From: Acidobacteriota bacterium
Lineage (GTDB): Bacteria; Acidobacteriota; Aminicenantia; Aminicenantales; Aminicenantaceae
NCBI GenBank assembly: GCA_030609975.1
Contig: JAUWSR010000047.1
Coordinates: forward strand, 1-15,657
Direction: 5' to 3'
DNA length: 15,657 bases
Numbering within the stretch: the first letter of the stretch is position 1; the number at the start of each line of letters is the position of its first letter. Made by a program: the position numbers and the translations under genes. Under the pieces are notes generated by a model, which worked only from the letters and a program-made list of their open reading frames with translations, was not told the origin of the DNA and did not search any database. Of the stretch, positions 7,763-13,534 are shown piece by piece.

Positions 7763-8089
7763 TCAATCTGTACGAAAATAGGCATCTCCATCATTGGGTT
7801 CTTTGGAATCAACGACCGGCTTCCAACAGATATACACTGTCTCCTCACTCCGTAGGAGATCGATCACATCCCGATATTGATGTTCCGGCGCAAAATAAAA
7901 GATCTTGCGGCCCGATAGATATGGCTCCGGCATCTTAGCTCCCTCTCGGGCAAAAACCGCGTGTGCCACTTCCTCCTCGCCTGAAAACAGCCGGATGATC
8001 TTCTGCCCCCAACGTGTGCGTGCACCTTTGAGATCGCTGGCATAGATCTCGACCGAGAACCCGTCAATTTTGTGCTCCGTTATGTTCAT
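7763..8089 (-). CDS. Small conserved-looking protein of unknown function, 108 aa
   Basis: A 108-residue soluble protein with no signal peptide or membrane segment and no family I recognise. The sequence alternates predicted strands and helices (GFSVEIYAS, KIIRLFSG, HAVFARE, KIFYFAPE, YRDVIDLLRSEETVYICW), so a compact alpha/beta fold is likely. The start is secure: the ATG at 8089 has a perfect AGGAGGT with about 6 bases of spacing. A candidate promoter lies upstream, TTGAAA-17-AATAGA (8110-8138). Its stop codon lies inside a small hairpin (ACAGAT 7745-7750 with ATCTGT 7766-7771). The kinase gene follows on the same strand but 137 bases away, with a repeat in between, so co-transcription is not clear. 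Confidence 0.75.
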   Translation of the reverse strand: MNITEHKIDGFSVEIYASDLKGARTRWGQKIIRLFSGEEEVAHAVFAREGAKMPEPYLSGRKIFYFAPEHQYRDVIDLLRSEETVYICWKPVVDSKEPNDGDAYFRTD

Positions 8090-8109
8090 GCAAAAACCTC
8101 CTATCAGCG

Positions 8110-8138
8110 TCTATTCAGCAGAACCCTATTTTTTTCAA
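8110..8138 (-). promoter_or_regulatory. Promoter candidate of the 108-residue gene
   Basis: On the minus strand TTGAAA (8133-8138), a 17-base spacer and AATAGA (8110-8115) stand 21 bases before the ATG at 8089. The -35 matches well and the -10 only partly. The same 17-base spacing recurs at other promoters here. Confidence 0.4.
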
Positions 8139-8227
8139 CATTGCTTTCCCCCTCCGCGGCGGCTAGATGATTAGATAGGAAAATCGGAAAATTGATCGAT
8201 AGTGCCTGGTTTTCAGCCGTGCCCGCC

Positions 8228-8440
8228 TCATTCTTCGGCGACAATATTTTCCAGTTCGGTGATCTTTATGTGCAGTTTTCCGGCCATGGTCCTCAGGAAA
8301 TCGATAATCTCTTCCAGGTCTTCCGGGGCGAACAACTCCCAGTCGTTCATCTCACATTCGTCTTTGCCTCGCTCCAGACTAGCGATTGCATCTTCGATGT
8401 TGACCAGCAGACGTTCACAAGCTTCGTCTTTTTCGCCCAT
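8228..8440 (-). CDS. Small acidic helical protein of unknown function, 70 aa
   Basis: A 70-residue, strongly acidic protein, probably all helical. The first half (EACERLLVNIEDAIASLERG) and the second half (PEDLEEIIDFLRTMAGKLHI, then ITELENIVAEE) form amphipathic helices suited to a helical hairpin or coiled coil. No family is recognised. The start at 8440 is well supported by GGGAGG (8449-8454) with 8 bases of spacing. The frame stays open further upstream to 8626, but that extension has no ribosome binding site and runs through the promoter. Its own promoter (8472-8500) overlaps a perfect palindrome, which suggests repression, possibly by a dimeric regulator. Two other small unknown genes lie on either side. 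Confidence 0.75.
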   Translation of the reverse strand: MGEKDEACERLLVNIEDAIASLERGKDECEMNDWELFAPEDLEEIIDFLRTMAGKLHIKITELENIVAEE

Positions 8441-8471
8441 TTTGAATTCCTCCCTAACTAGGCTCGAGTCT

Positions 8472-8500
8472 TTTCTACCACAAGGAATTTGACATGTCAA
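8472..8500 (-). promoter_or_regulatory. Promoter of the 70-residue gene with palindromic operator candidate
   Basis: On the minus strand TTGACA (8495-8500), a 17-base spacer and TAGAAA (8472-8477) lie upstream of the start at 8440. The -35 is one half of TTGACATGTCAA (8489-8500), a perfect 12-base palindrome. A dimeric regulator bound there would block the -35. Confidence 0.5.
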
Positions 8501-8579
8501 CGGTTTGTTTATTGACTTTTTCCTGGGGTGAAACAAAAAATAATTTTCTGATTTCTTTAAAATATTTAGCCTGGAAGGT

Positions 8580-8698
8580 AAATTTGGCTGACTTATTTTT
8601 GGAAATAGTTTTAGGAAATATTTCAATCACAATGCTGCAAGATGAATTGAGTAATAGGTTGATTATAATTAAAATATATCTCGGTGTCAGCCAAATTT
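8580..8698. repeat. 119-bp segment bounded by perfect 13-base inverted repeats
   Basis: AAATTTGGCTGAC at 8580-8592 and its exact reverse complement at 8686-8698 enclose 93 AT-rich bases. The arms could be terminal inverted repeats of a very short non-coding element or the base stem of an RNA. No target-site duplication is evident directly outside the arms. Confidence 0.45.
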
Positions 8699-8699
8699 G

Positions 8700-8855
8700 T
8701 GAATAGTTCAGGTTAGGCAATTTACATTCAATATAATTTGGTCTAGAATATCACTCTTATAAATTAGCCTGGATTATCCACGAGGTGAGATTGCCGTAAA
8801 TATGAGGAGTTAAGGATGAAGCTGTGGTAATCCATTTTTATGAATAATTCAGGTT
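8700..8855 (+). repeat. Direct repeat pair TGAATA(G/A)TTCAGGTT
   Basis: Fifteen bases at 8700-8714 recur at 8841-8855 with one change. The second copy ends 17 bases before the ATG of the 90-residue gene. Between them is the imperfect inverted repeat 8770-8781/8824-8834. Paired regulator sites or duplicated element ends would both look like this. Confidence 0.4.
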
Positions 8856-8872
8856 GAAAGGATAATAAAGCC

Positions 8873-9145
8873 ATGAAAAAGTATTATTACTTGGAAGGTC
8901 ACAAGGCTAAAACAGACTATTCCCCGGAAGAAACATTGCTCTTTGAAGACAGTCGTGCTTACGCATCCGAAGAGACGGCACTTGCTAAAGCCAGGGGTTC
9001 CTTCGAAAATAAAGAAGAGTTAGGCCTAGTGGTTATTTATAAAGGAATAAAAGGCGGAGACCGCTATGCATGCAGATACATTTTCCGCAACCAGAACGGT
9101 CAAATTGAAGAGGTCGATAACTGGTGGAGCGATACCGCTTACTAA
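8873..9145 (+). CDS. Small protein of unknown function, 90 aa
   Basis: A 90-residue soluble protein rich in charged and aromatic residues, without signal peptide or membrane segment. It begins MKKYYYLEGHKAK, has a helical acidic centre (ASEETALAKARGSFENKEEL), then beta-like stretches (GLVVIYKG, YACRYIFRNQNGQIEEVD), and ends WWSDTAY. No family is recognised. The ATG is preceded by AAAGG about 11 bases upstream, a moderate ribosome binding site. The long AT-rich leader carries repeats, so regulation at that level is possible. Its TAA overlaps the stop of the convergent dipeptidase gene by 3 bases (9143-9144 and flanks), so each transcript must be antisense to the other unless ended very early. 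Confidence 0.7.
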   Translation: MKKYYYLEGHKAKTDYSPEETLLFEDSRAYASEETALAKARGSFENKEELGLVVIYKGIKGGDRYACRYIFRNQNGQIEEVDNWWSDTAY

Positions 9146-10785
9146 AACCCCCGGGCGAACATCGTCCAGAATTTGTCTCCTAACTCCAAATATTTATTCA
9201 TCGCCGCACGGGCAAAATCGTTCGTATAGGTGGTGAGGAACTTTTTCATGGCCTCAGTGTTGGTGGCATCGCCGCTGCCGTAGATCTCCAAGGCCTTTTT
9301 TTCGATCATCCCCAATTCTGTGAAGGCCTTATCTTCAAATTCTTTGACAGCACCTTCGATATCTCCACGCGTATCCCCCCATCTCACGGTAGCCAGCTTG
9401 TTAGCTCGGCGGAACCACCAGCAGGCGGAATCCATACGGAAGCGTTTTTGGCCGCAAATGGCGAAACTGGGCAGCAGTTCGGTCGTTCCCGAAAAAATCG
9501 GGATGCGAGGGCTCTGAGCAGGGTTATCGAAAGAAAACCAGGCCACTCCGCCCAGCTCATCCGGAAGCCAGCTCCGGCACTGCAGCACCTCAGAATAGGA
9601 ACAGGCCGCAATGGCAATGGTTCGCTGCCGGGTAACCGCATCGGGCTTGAGGGCATTGAGGAGTTGCATGGTATTGTAGGACATCCAAGGATTTGCAGTG
9701 GGGCTTTTTTCCACCTCTTGCGAGCGGCGCTTGGGGGCCATCAGGTTCTTAGTCATGTCCAATTCCGTTCCCTCATAGGTCTGACGGAAAAGCGCCATGA
9801 CATCCCGCGCCGAGACTTTCTCATCAGGTTTAACGCTGAAGGGAAGCTCATCGGCGTCAAAGCTGAGATTCAGAGAAGGAGCCATATTGCTCAGAATGAA
9901 GAATTCCCGTGTGGAAAAAGGTTTTCTTCCGCTGTAGGCCTTCCAGAAAACAAACTCCTCCCCGCTGTTGGGGTCCCAATAGCCCATCTCCTCGGCGATC
10001 TGAAAGACATTTTCCGAGGCCATGTAGTAATCCGGATCGTCCAGATCGAGCTTGCCGATACGCGGGATATTGGCGGAAACACCTACGTGATCATCCGGGA
10101 TGCGCTGAGCGGCCCAGACCCCACCGATCTCGAGCGGTCCCTGACCCAAGACTTCGAACTGCCAGACTTCCTTGGTATCGGCGATGGTCAGGCACTCGCC
10201 GAAATCACAGTATCCGTAGGCTTTGATCAATTCGCCGGCAAGTTTGATAGCTTCTCGTGCCGTTGAACATCTCTCCAGTATCATGCGTTGGATCTCTTCG
10301 ATCATAAACATGCCTTCGGTATTGCGCAGTTCACGCTTTCCCCCAAAGGTGGTCTCACCGATGGCCAACTGTTTTTCATTCAGACATGGATAGGCCGTGT
10401 TCAGGAAGGCAAAGGTCTCCCTTACCTGCGGAATCTCCCCTTTGACCTGGACTCGCCTGAGGTCGCCGGAAAATTCGTTATGGAGCAGCCCATCATAGAT
10501 CTTGGTCTTGGCTCCCTCGGGGAATTTCCGGTGTGGCTCGAAGGTTACCCAGGTGCGATAATTCCCATCGCAGGTCTGGGAAGTGATAACTGAACCATCG
10601 GTAGTCGCTAAGCGTCCCACCATGATGCTGGTACAAGCTCCCAGCTCTGCGATCTGCTGCTCCAGTTCCCAATCGGCGACACTGGATGGGGTGAACTGAG
10701 AGGAAAGCACGGAAACAGAGACCAAGATAAGGAAGAGTAAAAACAGATGTTTTTTTAAGTAAAAAATTGGAGCTCCTTTGCGCAT
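9142..10785 (-). CDS. Secreted C69-family dipeptidase
   Basis: A 547-residue peptidase of family C69 (PepD type), N-terminal-nucleophile hydrolases that split dipeptides. An export signal (MRKGAP...YLKKHL, then a long hydrophobic core) is followed by a short pro-segment and GACTSIMVGRLATTDGSV. The Cys in GACTS (residue 51) is the expected nucleophile, exposed when the pro-segment is removed. LNEKQLAIGETTFGG, EGMFMIEEIQRMILERCSTA and CLTIADTKEVWQFEV match the family core. An ATG at 10803 (six residues longer) also has a Shine-Dalgarno, GGGAG. However, the promoter at 10815-10843 places the transcription start near 10808, too close for that site to be transcribed. The ATG at 10785 has AAGGAG seven bases upstream and is preferred. 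Role: periplasmic or extracellular peptide breakdown. Confidence 0.9.
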   Translation of the reverse strand: MRKGAPIFYLKKHLFLLFLILVSVSVLSSQFTPSSVADWELEQQIAELGACTSIMVGRLATTDGSVITSQTCDGNYRTWVTFEPHRKFPEGAKTKIYDGLLHNEFSGDLRRVQVKGEIPQVRETFAFLNTAYPCLNEKQLAIGETTFGGKRELRNTEGMFMIEEIQRMILERCSTAREAIKLAGELIKAYGYCDFGECLTIADTKEVWQFEVLGQGPLEIGGVWAAQRIPDDHVGVSANIPRIGKLDLDDPDYYMASENVFQIAEEMGYWDPNSGEEFVFWKAYSGRKPFSTREFFILSNMAPSLNLSFDADELPFSVKPDEKVSARDVMALFRQTYEGTELDMTKNLMAPKRRSQEVEKSPTANPWMSYNTMQLLNALKPDAVTRQRTIAIAACSYSEVLQCRSWLPDELGGVAWFSFDNPAQSPRIPIFSGTTELLPSFAICGQKRFRMDSACWWFRRANKLATVRWGDTRGDIEGAVKEFEDKAFTELGMIEKKALEIYGSGDATNTEAMKKFLTTYTNDFARAAMNKYLELGDKFWTMFARGF

Positions 10786-10814
10786 CCCATTTCTCCTTGC
10801 CATAAATTTCTCCC

Positions 10815-10843
10815 ATTATTGCGCATCTACTGAGCCCTGTCAA
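10815..10843 (-). promoter_or_regulatory. Sigma-70-type promoter of the C69 dipeptidase
   Basis: On the minus strand a perfect TTGACA (10838-10843), a 17-base spacer and AATAAT (10815-10820, five of six matches) precede the dipeptidase gene. The start near 10808 leaves a leader of about 23 bases that includes AAGGAG before the ATG at 10785. The -35 touches the outer arm of a nested inverted repeat. Confidence 0.7.
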
Positions 10844-10915
10844 TCTGGTAAGAAAAGGGGGTAAGCATCCGCCGTAATGATACCGGAATTTGGGGATGCT
10901 TCCGAAAAGGGCTCA
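10831..10915 (-). terminator. Nested inverted repeat between rarD and the dipeptidase
   Basis: TGAGCCCT (10831-10838) is the exact complement of AGGGCTCA (10908-10915). Inside it, AAGCATCC (10863-10870) is the exact complement of GGATGCTT (10894-10901), and a CCG/CGG pair sits further in. The outer arm includes the rarD stop codon. On the minus strand the inner stem is followed by TTACCCCCTTTTCTT, so it may end rarD transcription. The T-tract is poor, so a structured regulatory RNA or operator is an alternative. Confidence 0.45.
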
Positions 10916-11845
10916 CCCAAAGATAGAAAAACAAAAAGATATCCGAGAATTGATCCTGGCGGCAAATTTAGAAAAAAGCGGAGTGCTTGAAAGGGAATAG
11001 ATCAGCAGCGCCACCCAGATGAAGCTGAAACTGATGAGGTGGCTGCGTGTGAACGGCTCCCCATAAACTACGACACCCAAAAAAAGCTGCAGACTGGGAG
11101 CAATATATTGTAGAAAACCGGCTCGTGAGAGAGGAATCTTGCGGACACCAAGCGTAAACCATAAAAGCGGTGCGGCTGTAACCACACCGGCACCCAGCAG
11201 CAAGGCGTGTAGGGAAAGAGAAGCGTTTCCCACGGCTCCGGTCCCCCTGAATCCAATAATAAATATATAGGTCAGAACCAGAGGAGCCAGCAGCGCGGTT
11301 TCAGCTGTCAATCCAATCAAAGCTTCCACGCGGGCGGTTTTCCGGAACAAACCATAAAATCCAAAGGTAAAAGCCAGAGAAAGAGCGATCCAGGGAAACT
11401 TTCCGTGCTGCAGCGTCAGATACACCACTCCGCTCAGGGCAAGGATAAAGGCGAATATCTGCCAAAAATTCAACCTCTCACGCAGGAAAATGACTCCAAG
11501 CAGCACGGATATCAAGGGATTGATAAAGTAGCCCAAGCTGGTGTCTACGATATGATTATTGATGATAGCCCAGATATAAATGAACCAATTCGAACCGATG
11601 ATGGCCGCTGTCAGGAAACATATATTGCGGTTTTTTGCGAGTTTGAAGGTTGTTTTAAATGTCCGCCATCGTTTTTGCAGCCATATAAGAAAGCCGGTGA
11701 ACACAAATGACCAGAAGATCCGGTGAGCTAGAATCTCCATGGGAGGGAGCGATGCCAAGGCCTTCCAATAAACGGGAAGCAGACCCCATGAGACAAAGGC
11801 CAACAGGACCCACCAGGTCCCAACGGCTTTTTCACTTTTCTCCAA
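10913..11845 (-). CDS. rarD: RarD-type EamA/DMT-superfamily permease
   Basis: A 310-residue inner-membrane protein with about ten transmembrane helices, the two-times-five EamA layout of drug/metabolite transporters. The start GTWWVLLAFVSWGLLPVYWK and the segments NWFIYIWAIINNHIVDTSLGYFINPL and SRAGFLQYIAPSLQLFLGVV are typical of RarD. RarD is named for chloramphenicol sensitivity, but its natural substrate is not settled. Length is normal for the family. The start is a TTG at 11845 with GGAG four bases upstream; no ATG gives the full first helix. A TATACT (-10-like, 11883-11888) lies upstream without a good -35. It is divergent from the OmpA lipoprotein gene. The dipeptidase follows on the same strand but has its own promoter. 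Confidence 0.92.
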   Translation of the reverse strand: MEKSEKAVGTWWVLLAFVSWGLLPVYWKALASLPPMEILAHRIFWSFVFTGFLIWLQKRWRTFKTTFKLAKNRNICFLTAAIIGSNWFIYIWAIINNHIVDTSLGYFINPLISVLLGVIFLRERLNFWQIFAFILALSGVVYLTLQHGKFPWIALSLAFTFGFYGLFRKTARVEALIGLTAETALLAPLVLTYIFIIGFRGTGAVGNASLSLHALLLGAGVVTAAPLLWFTLGVRKIPLSRAGFLQYIAPSLQLFLGVVVYGEPFTRSHLISFSFIWVALLIYSLSSTPLFSKFAARINSRISFCFSIFG

Positions 11846-11927
11846 TTTGCTCCGTTCCTCGTTTTTCGATCTAAAAGCCTACAGTATATAATCATTGTTT
11901 AAAGAGATAAAGGATCACAACATTATT

Positions 11928-11957
11928 TTGGGGAGAACCTATGGCTTCTGTTATAAT
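11928..11957 (+). promoter_or_regulatory. Promoter candidate of the OmpA-type lipoprotein gene
   Basis: TTGGGG (11928-11933), an 18-base spacer and a perfect TATAAT (11952-11957) lie 49 bases before the ATG at 12007. The leader would be about 43 bases and contains AGGAGGG five bases before the start. Confidence 0.5.
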
Positions 11958-12006
11958 AGTAAAAATAATGACTTAGCCTTTGATCAAATTACTCAGGAGG
12001 GAGAAC

Positions 12007-12687
12007 ATGCGTAAAGGATTAACCATACTTGTCACAGTCTGTTTTATTTTTGCCTTGTCCGGATGTGCCTCAATGAATAAAACCCAAAAGGGGGCGGTCG
12101 TCGGGGGGGGTGCCGGTGCTGTGGTGGGCGGAGTTATCGGAGCAGCAGCCGGGAGTACAGTGCTGGGCGCCATTCTGGGAGCTGCTATCGGGGGGGCTGC
12201 AGGCGCTTACATCGGCAATTACATGGACAAACAGGCCAAAGAAATGGAACAGGATCTTGAAGGGGCTAAGGTGGAAAGAGTAGGCGAAGGCATAAAGATC
12301 ACCTTTTCCTCAGGTCTTTTGTTCGATGTTGACCGGGCCGTGCTCAAAGATGAATATAAGACAGAGATCCGGGAGCTGTCCGAGATCCTGAATAAATATT
12401 CCGACACCAATGTCCTCATCGAAGGGCACACCGATTCCACGGGCTCGGAGGAGTACAACCTTACGCTCTCCCGGCAGAGGGCCCAATCCGTGGCAAACTA
12501 CCTGGCTCAACTGGAAGTCAATCCCACACGTTTCACGATCATGGGATACGGTGAGAGCCAACCCATCTCTGAAAACGAGACGGTTGGCGGCCGCGCTCAG
12601 AACCGCAGAGTCGACCTGGGTATCTGGGCTAATGACAAACTAAAAAAAGCAGCCAAAGATAAAGGCGATGACAGTTTTTATGAATAA
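12007..12687 (+). CDS. Glycine-zipper/OmpA-domain outer-membrane lipoprotein
   Basis: A 226-residue lipoprotein. The signal peptide MRKGLTILV... ends in the lipobox LSGC, so Cys20 should be lipidated. A glycine zipper follows (about residues 28-70, GAVVGGGAGAVVGG, GAILGAAIGGAAGAYIG), then a short charged linker. The C-terminal OmpA domain (about 95-212) includes the peptidoglycan-binding signature IEGHTDSTGSEEYN...LSRQRAQSVANYL and AQNRRVDL, with the Asp of HTDS and the second Arg of NRR as the usual contacts to diaminopimelate. It resembles YiaD-type proteins and should tie the outer membrane to the cell wall. The frame is open back to a TTG at 11980, but that stretch encodes the Shine-Dalgarno itself (AGGAGGG, 11995-12001), so the ATG at 12007 is the start. 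Confidence 0.93.
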   Translation: MRKGLTILVTVCFIFALSGCASMNKTQKGAVVGGGAGAVVGGVIGAAAGSTVLGAILGAAIGGAAGAYIGNYMDKQAKEMEQDLEGAKVERVGEGIKITFSSGLLFDVDRAVLKDEYKTEIRELSEILNKYSDTNVLIEGHTDSTGSEEYNLTLSRQRAQSVANYLAQLEVNPTRFTIMGYGESQPISENETVGGRAQNRRVDLGIWANDKLKKAAKDKGDDSFYE

Positions 12688-12693
12688 GTCAGC

Positions 12694-12723
12694 TTAAAAA
12701 AAATAGCGGATGCCTATTCCGCC
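12694..12723 (-). terminator. Intrinsic terminator inside the end of the small barrel gene
   Basis: On the minus strand GCGGA-ATAGGCA-TCCGC, extendable by one G-T pair, is followed by TA and eight T's. The stem encodes Gly-Gly-Ile-Gly-Ile-Arg, and the T-tract encodes Phe-Phe plus the first two bases of the TAA stop. It is therefore a normal terminator placed within coding sequence. Confidence 0.65.
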
Positions 12724-13146
12724 GTTAAGATAAAGTTCTGTTTTTGGAGCCAAATCAAATACCGGTACAAATTCGACAAAGATATCCAGGGGGGCTTTCT
12801 CAAACATATAATTGATCCCCAGGGGAAATCGTATTCCCATCCGAACATCCGTCGTCGTTTTTACGCGAACTCCGATTCCATAATATACCGGAAGATAATC
12901 ATCGTCCAGTCGGATGAGATCGAAGTCATGAAAGATATAATCGACATTCGCCTGAAATGAATTTTGGTGTCCGAAAGACCAAGCCGCCGTACCTACGATC
13001 GCAGTCTTGTAACCGGTCCACGCCTTAAAATTGATTCCGGTGGGCTCTCCCAGGAGCACGCCTAGGCCGAATCCTTCCTTTTGCGCATGAGCTTGGCCCG
13101 CGAACATAACACTCACAATAAGGAGTAGGAAAATTAATTTCTTCAT
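12694..13146 (-). CDS. Small outer-membrane beta-barrel protein, 150 aa
   Basis: A 150-residue protein with a signal peptide (MKKLIFLLLIVSVMFAGQAHA, cleavage likely after Ala21). The mature part of about 129 residues alternates strands and short turns: GLGVLLGEPTGINFKAW, FQANVDYIFHDFD, LPVYYGIGVRVK, RMGIRFPLGINYMF, IFVEFVPVFDL, LYLNGGIGIRYFF. This fits an eight-stranded barrel, and the last residue is Phe as in the classic BAM recognition signal. The family is not certain, though the GxxLGEPTG start is common in small barrels of unknown function. GAGGGA stands four to five bases before the ATG. It converges with the OmpA lipoprotein gene, six bases apart. Confidence 0.85.
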   Translation of the reverse strand: MKKLIFLLLIVSVMFAGQAHAQKEGFGLGVLLGEPTGINFKAWTGYKTAIVGTAAWSFGHQNSFQANVDYIFHDFDLIRLDDDYLPVYYGIGVRVKTTTDVRMGIRFPLGINYMFEKAPLDIFVEFVPVFDLAPKTELYLNGGIGIRYFF

Positions 13147-13233
13147 ATTGTCCCTCTAGAAAAATGACGTCTCAACCAAGTATACGAAAAGAAGACGGAA
13201 ACGGTTGATAGGATGTTTGTTAGGTCGCCCCGA

Positions 13234-13422
13234 CTATTTCAACGCGATAGATTTTACGCTATCGGACAGCTTGGGAATGGCACACCCTTCACTGTCGGGT
13301 TGCATATGGAATACATACCAAGCACACTCCCCTTTTAAACACTCGGCCGCTTCTTTGTCGCTCTCACCCAATATATTTCCTCGTTGTTTAACGGCCATCA
13401 ATAATAACGGACAGATTATCAT
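13234..13422 (-). CDS. Four-cysteine miniprotein, probable metal site
   Basis: A 62-residue protein: MIICPLLLMAV..., ECLKGECAWYVFH, EGCAIPKLSDSV. The four cysteines are spaced like a small zinc- or iron-binding knuckle (one near the N-terminus, a C-x4-C pair, then one 13 residues on). The pattern C-L-x-x-x-C-A-W-Y...C-A-I resembles small uncharacterised proteins in anaerobes and archaea, from memory only. The ATG at 13422 has AAGGGAG with 8 bases of spacing. A GTG at 13431 in the same frame overlaps that site and is rejected. A good promoter (13456-13484) is on the same strand. Function unknown. Confidence 0.6.
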   Translation of the reverse strand: MIICPLLLMAVKQRGNILGESDKEAAECLKGECAWYVFHMQPDSEGCAIPKLSDSVKSIALK

Positions 13423-13455
13423 AGTACCCACTCCCTTAGTTTTCTTTCTTGTTTC

Positions 13456-13484
13456 ACTATTGATTATCTCGCCTGAGCTGTCAA
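13456..13484 (-). promoter_or_regulatory. Sigma-70-type promoter of the four-cysteine miniprotein
   Basis: On the minus strand a perfect TTGACA (13479-13484), a 17-base spacer and AATAGT (13456-13461) lie 34 bases before the ATG at 13422, with AAGGGAG in the leader. This supports the miniprotein as a real gene. Confidence 0.6.
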
Positions 13485-13509
13485 CAAAAAACTCAGCCTG
13501 TTTAAGCTA

Positions 13510-13530
13510 CCTTTTAGTCGGGACAAAAGG
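13510..13530. repeat. 21-base near-palindrome
   Basis: CCTTTT-A-GTC-GG-GAC-AAAAGG is a near-perfect palindrome with one unpaired A. It sits 26 bases upstream of the miniprotein -35 and just beyond the metallopeptidase hairpin. It may be a regulator site or the second part of a terminator region. Confidence 0.35.
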
Positions 13531-13534
13531 ACAA

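Larger units (their letters stand above)
8441..8872. other. AT-rich intergenic region with several inverted and direct repeats
   Basis: About 430 bases without a supported gene, visibly more AT-rich than its surroundings. Besides the promoter at 8472-8500 it holds three repeat pairs. The first is a perfect 13-base inverted repeat, AAATTTGGCTGAC (8580-8592) with its complement at 8686-8698. The second is a direct repeat TGAATA(G/A)TTCAGGTT at 8700-8714 and 8841-8855. The third is an inverted repeat TGGATTATCCAC (8770-8781) with GTGGTAATCCA (8824-8834), one base short. TTAGCCTGGA also occurs twice (8566-8575, 8764-8773), and TATAAT occurs at 8732-8737. Possible explanations are a miniature mobile-element remnant, a small RNA, or a structured leader of the 90-residue gene. 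Confidence 0.55.

Noticed and set aside
8441..8626. N-terminal extension of the 70-residue protein
   Set aside because: The longer frame passes through the promoter, the palindrome and the Shine-Dalgarno. The ATG at 8440 has an ideal ribosome binding site.
8489..8855. CRISPR array or integron site
   Set aside because: The repeats are too few, unequal in spacing and partly inverted, and no cas or integrase gene is present.
9448..10266. Open plus-strand frame of about 272 codons
   Set aside because: It is the complement of the C69 dipeptidase core. The dipeptidase has clear motifs, promoter and Shine-Dalgarno.
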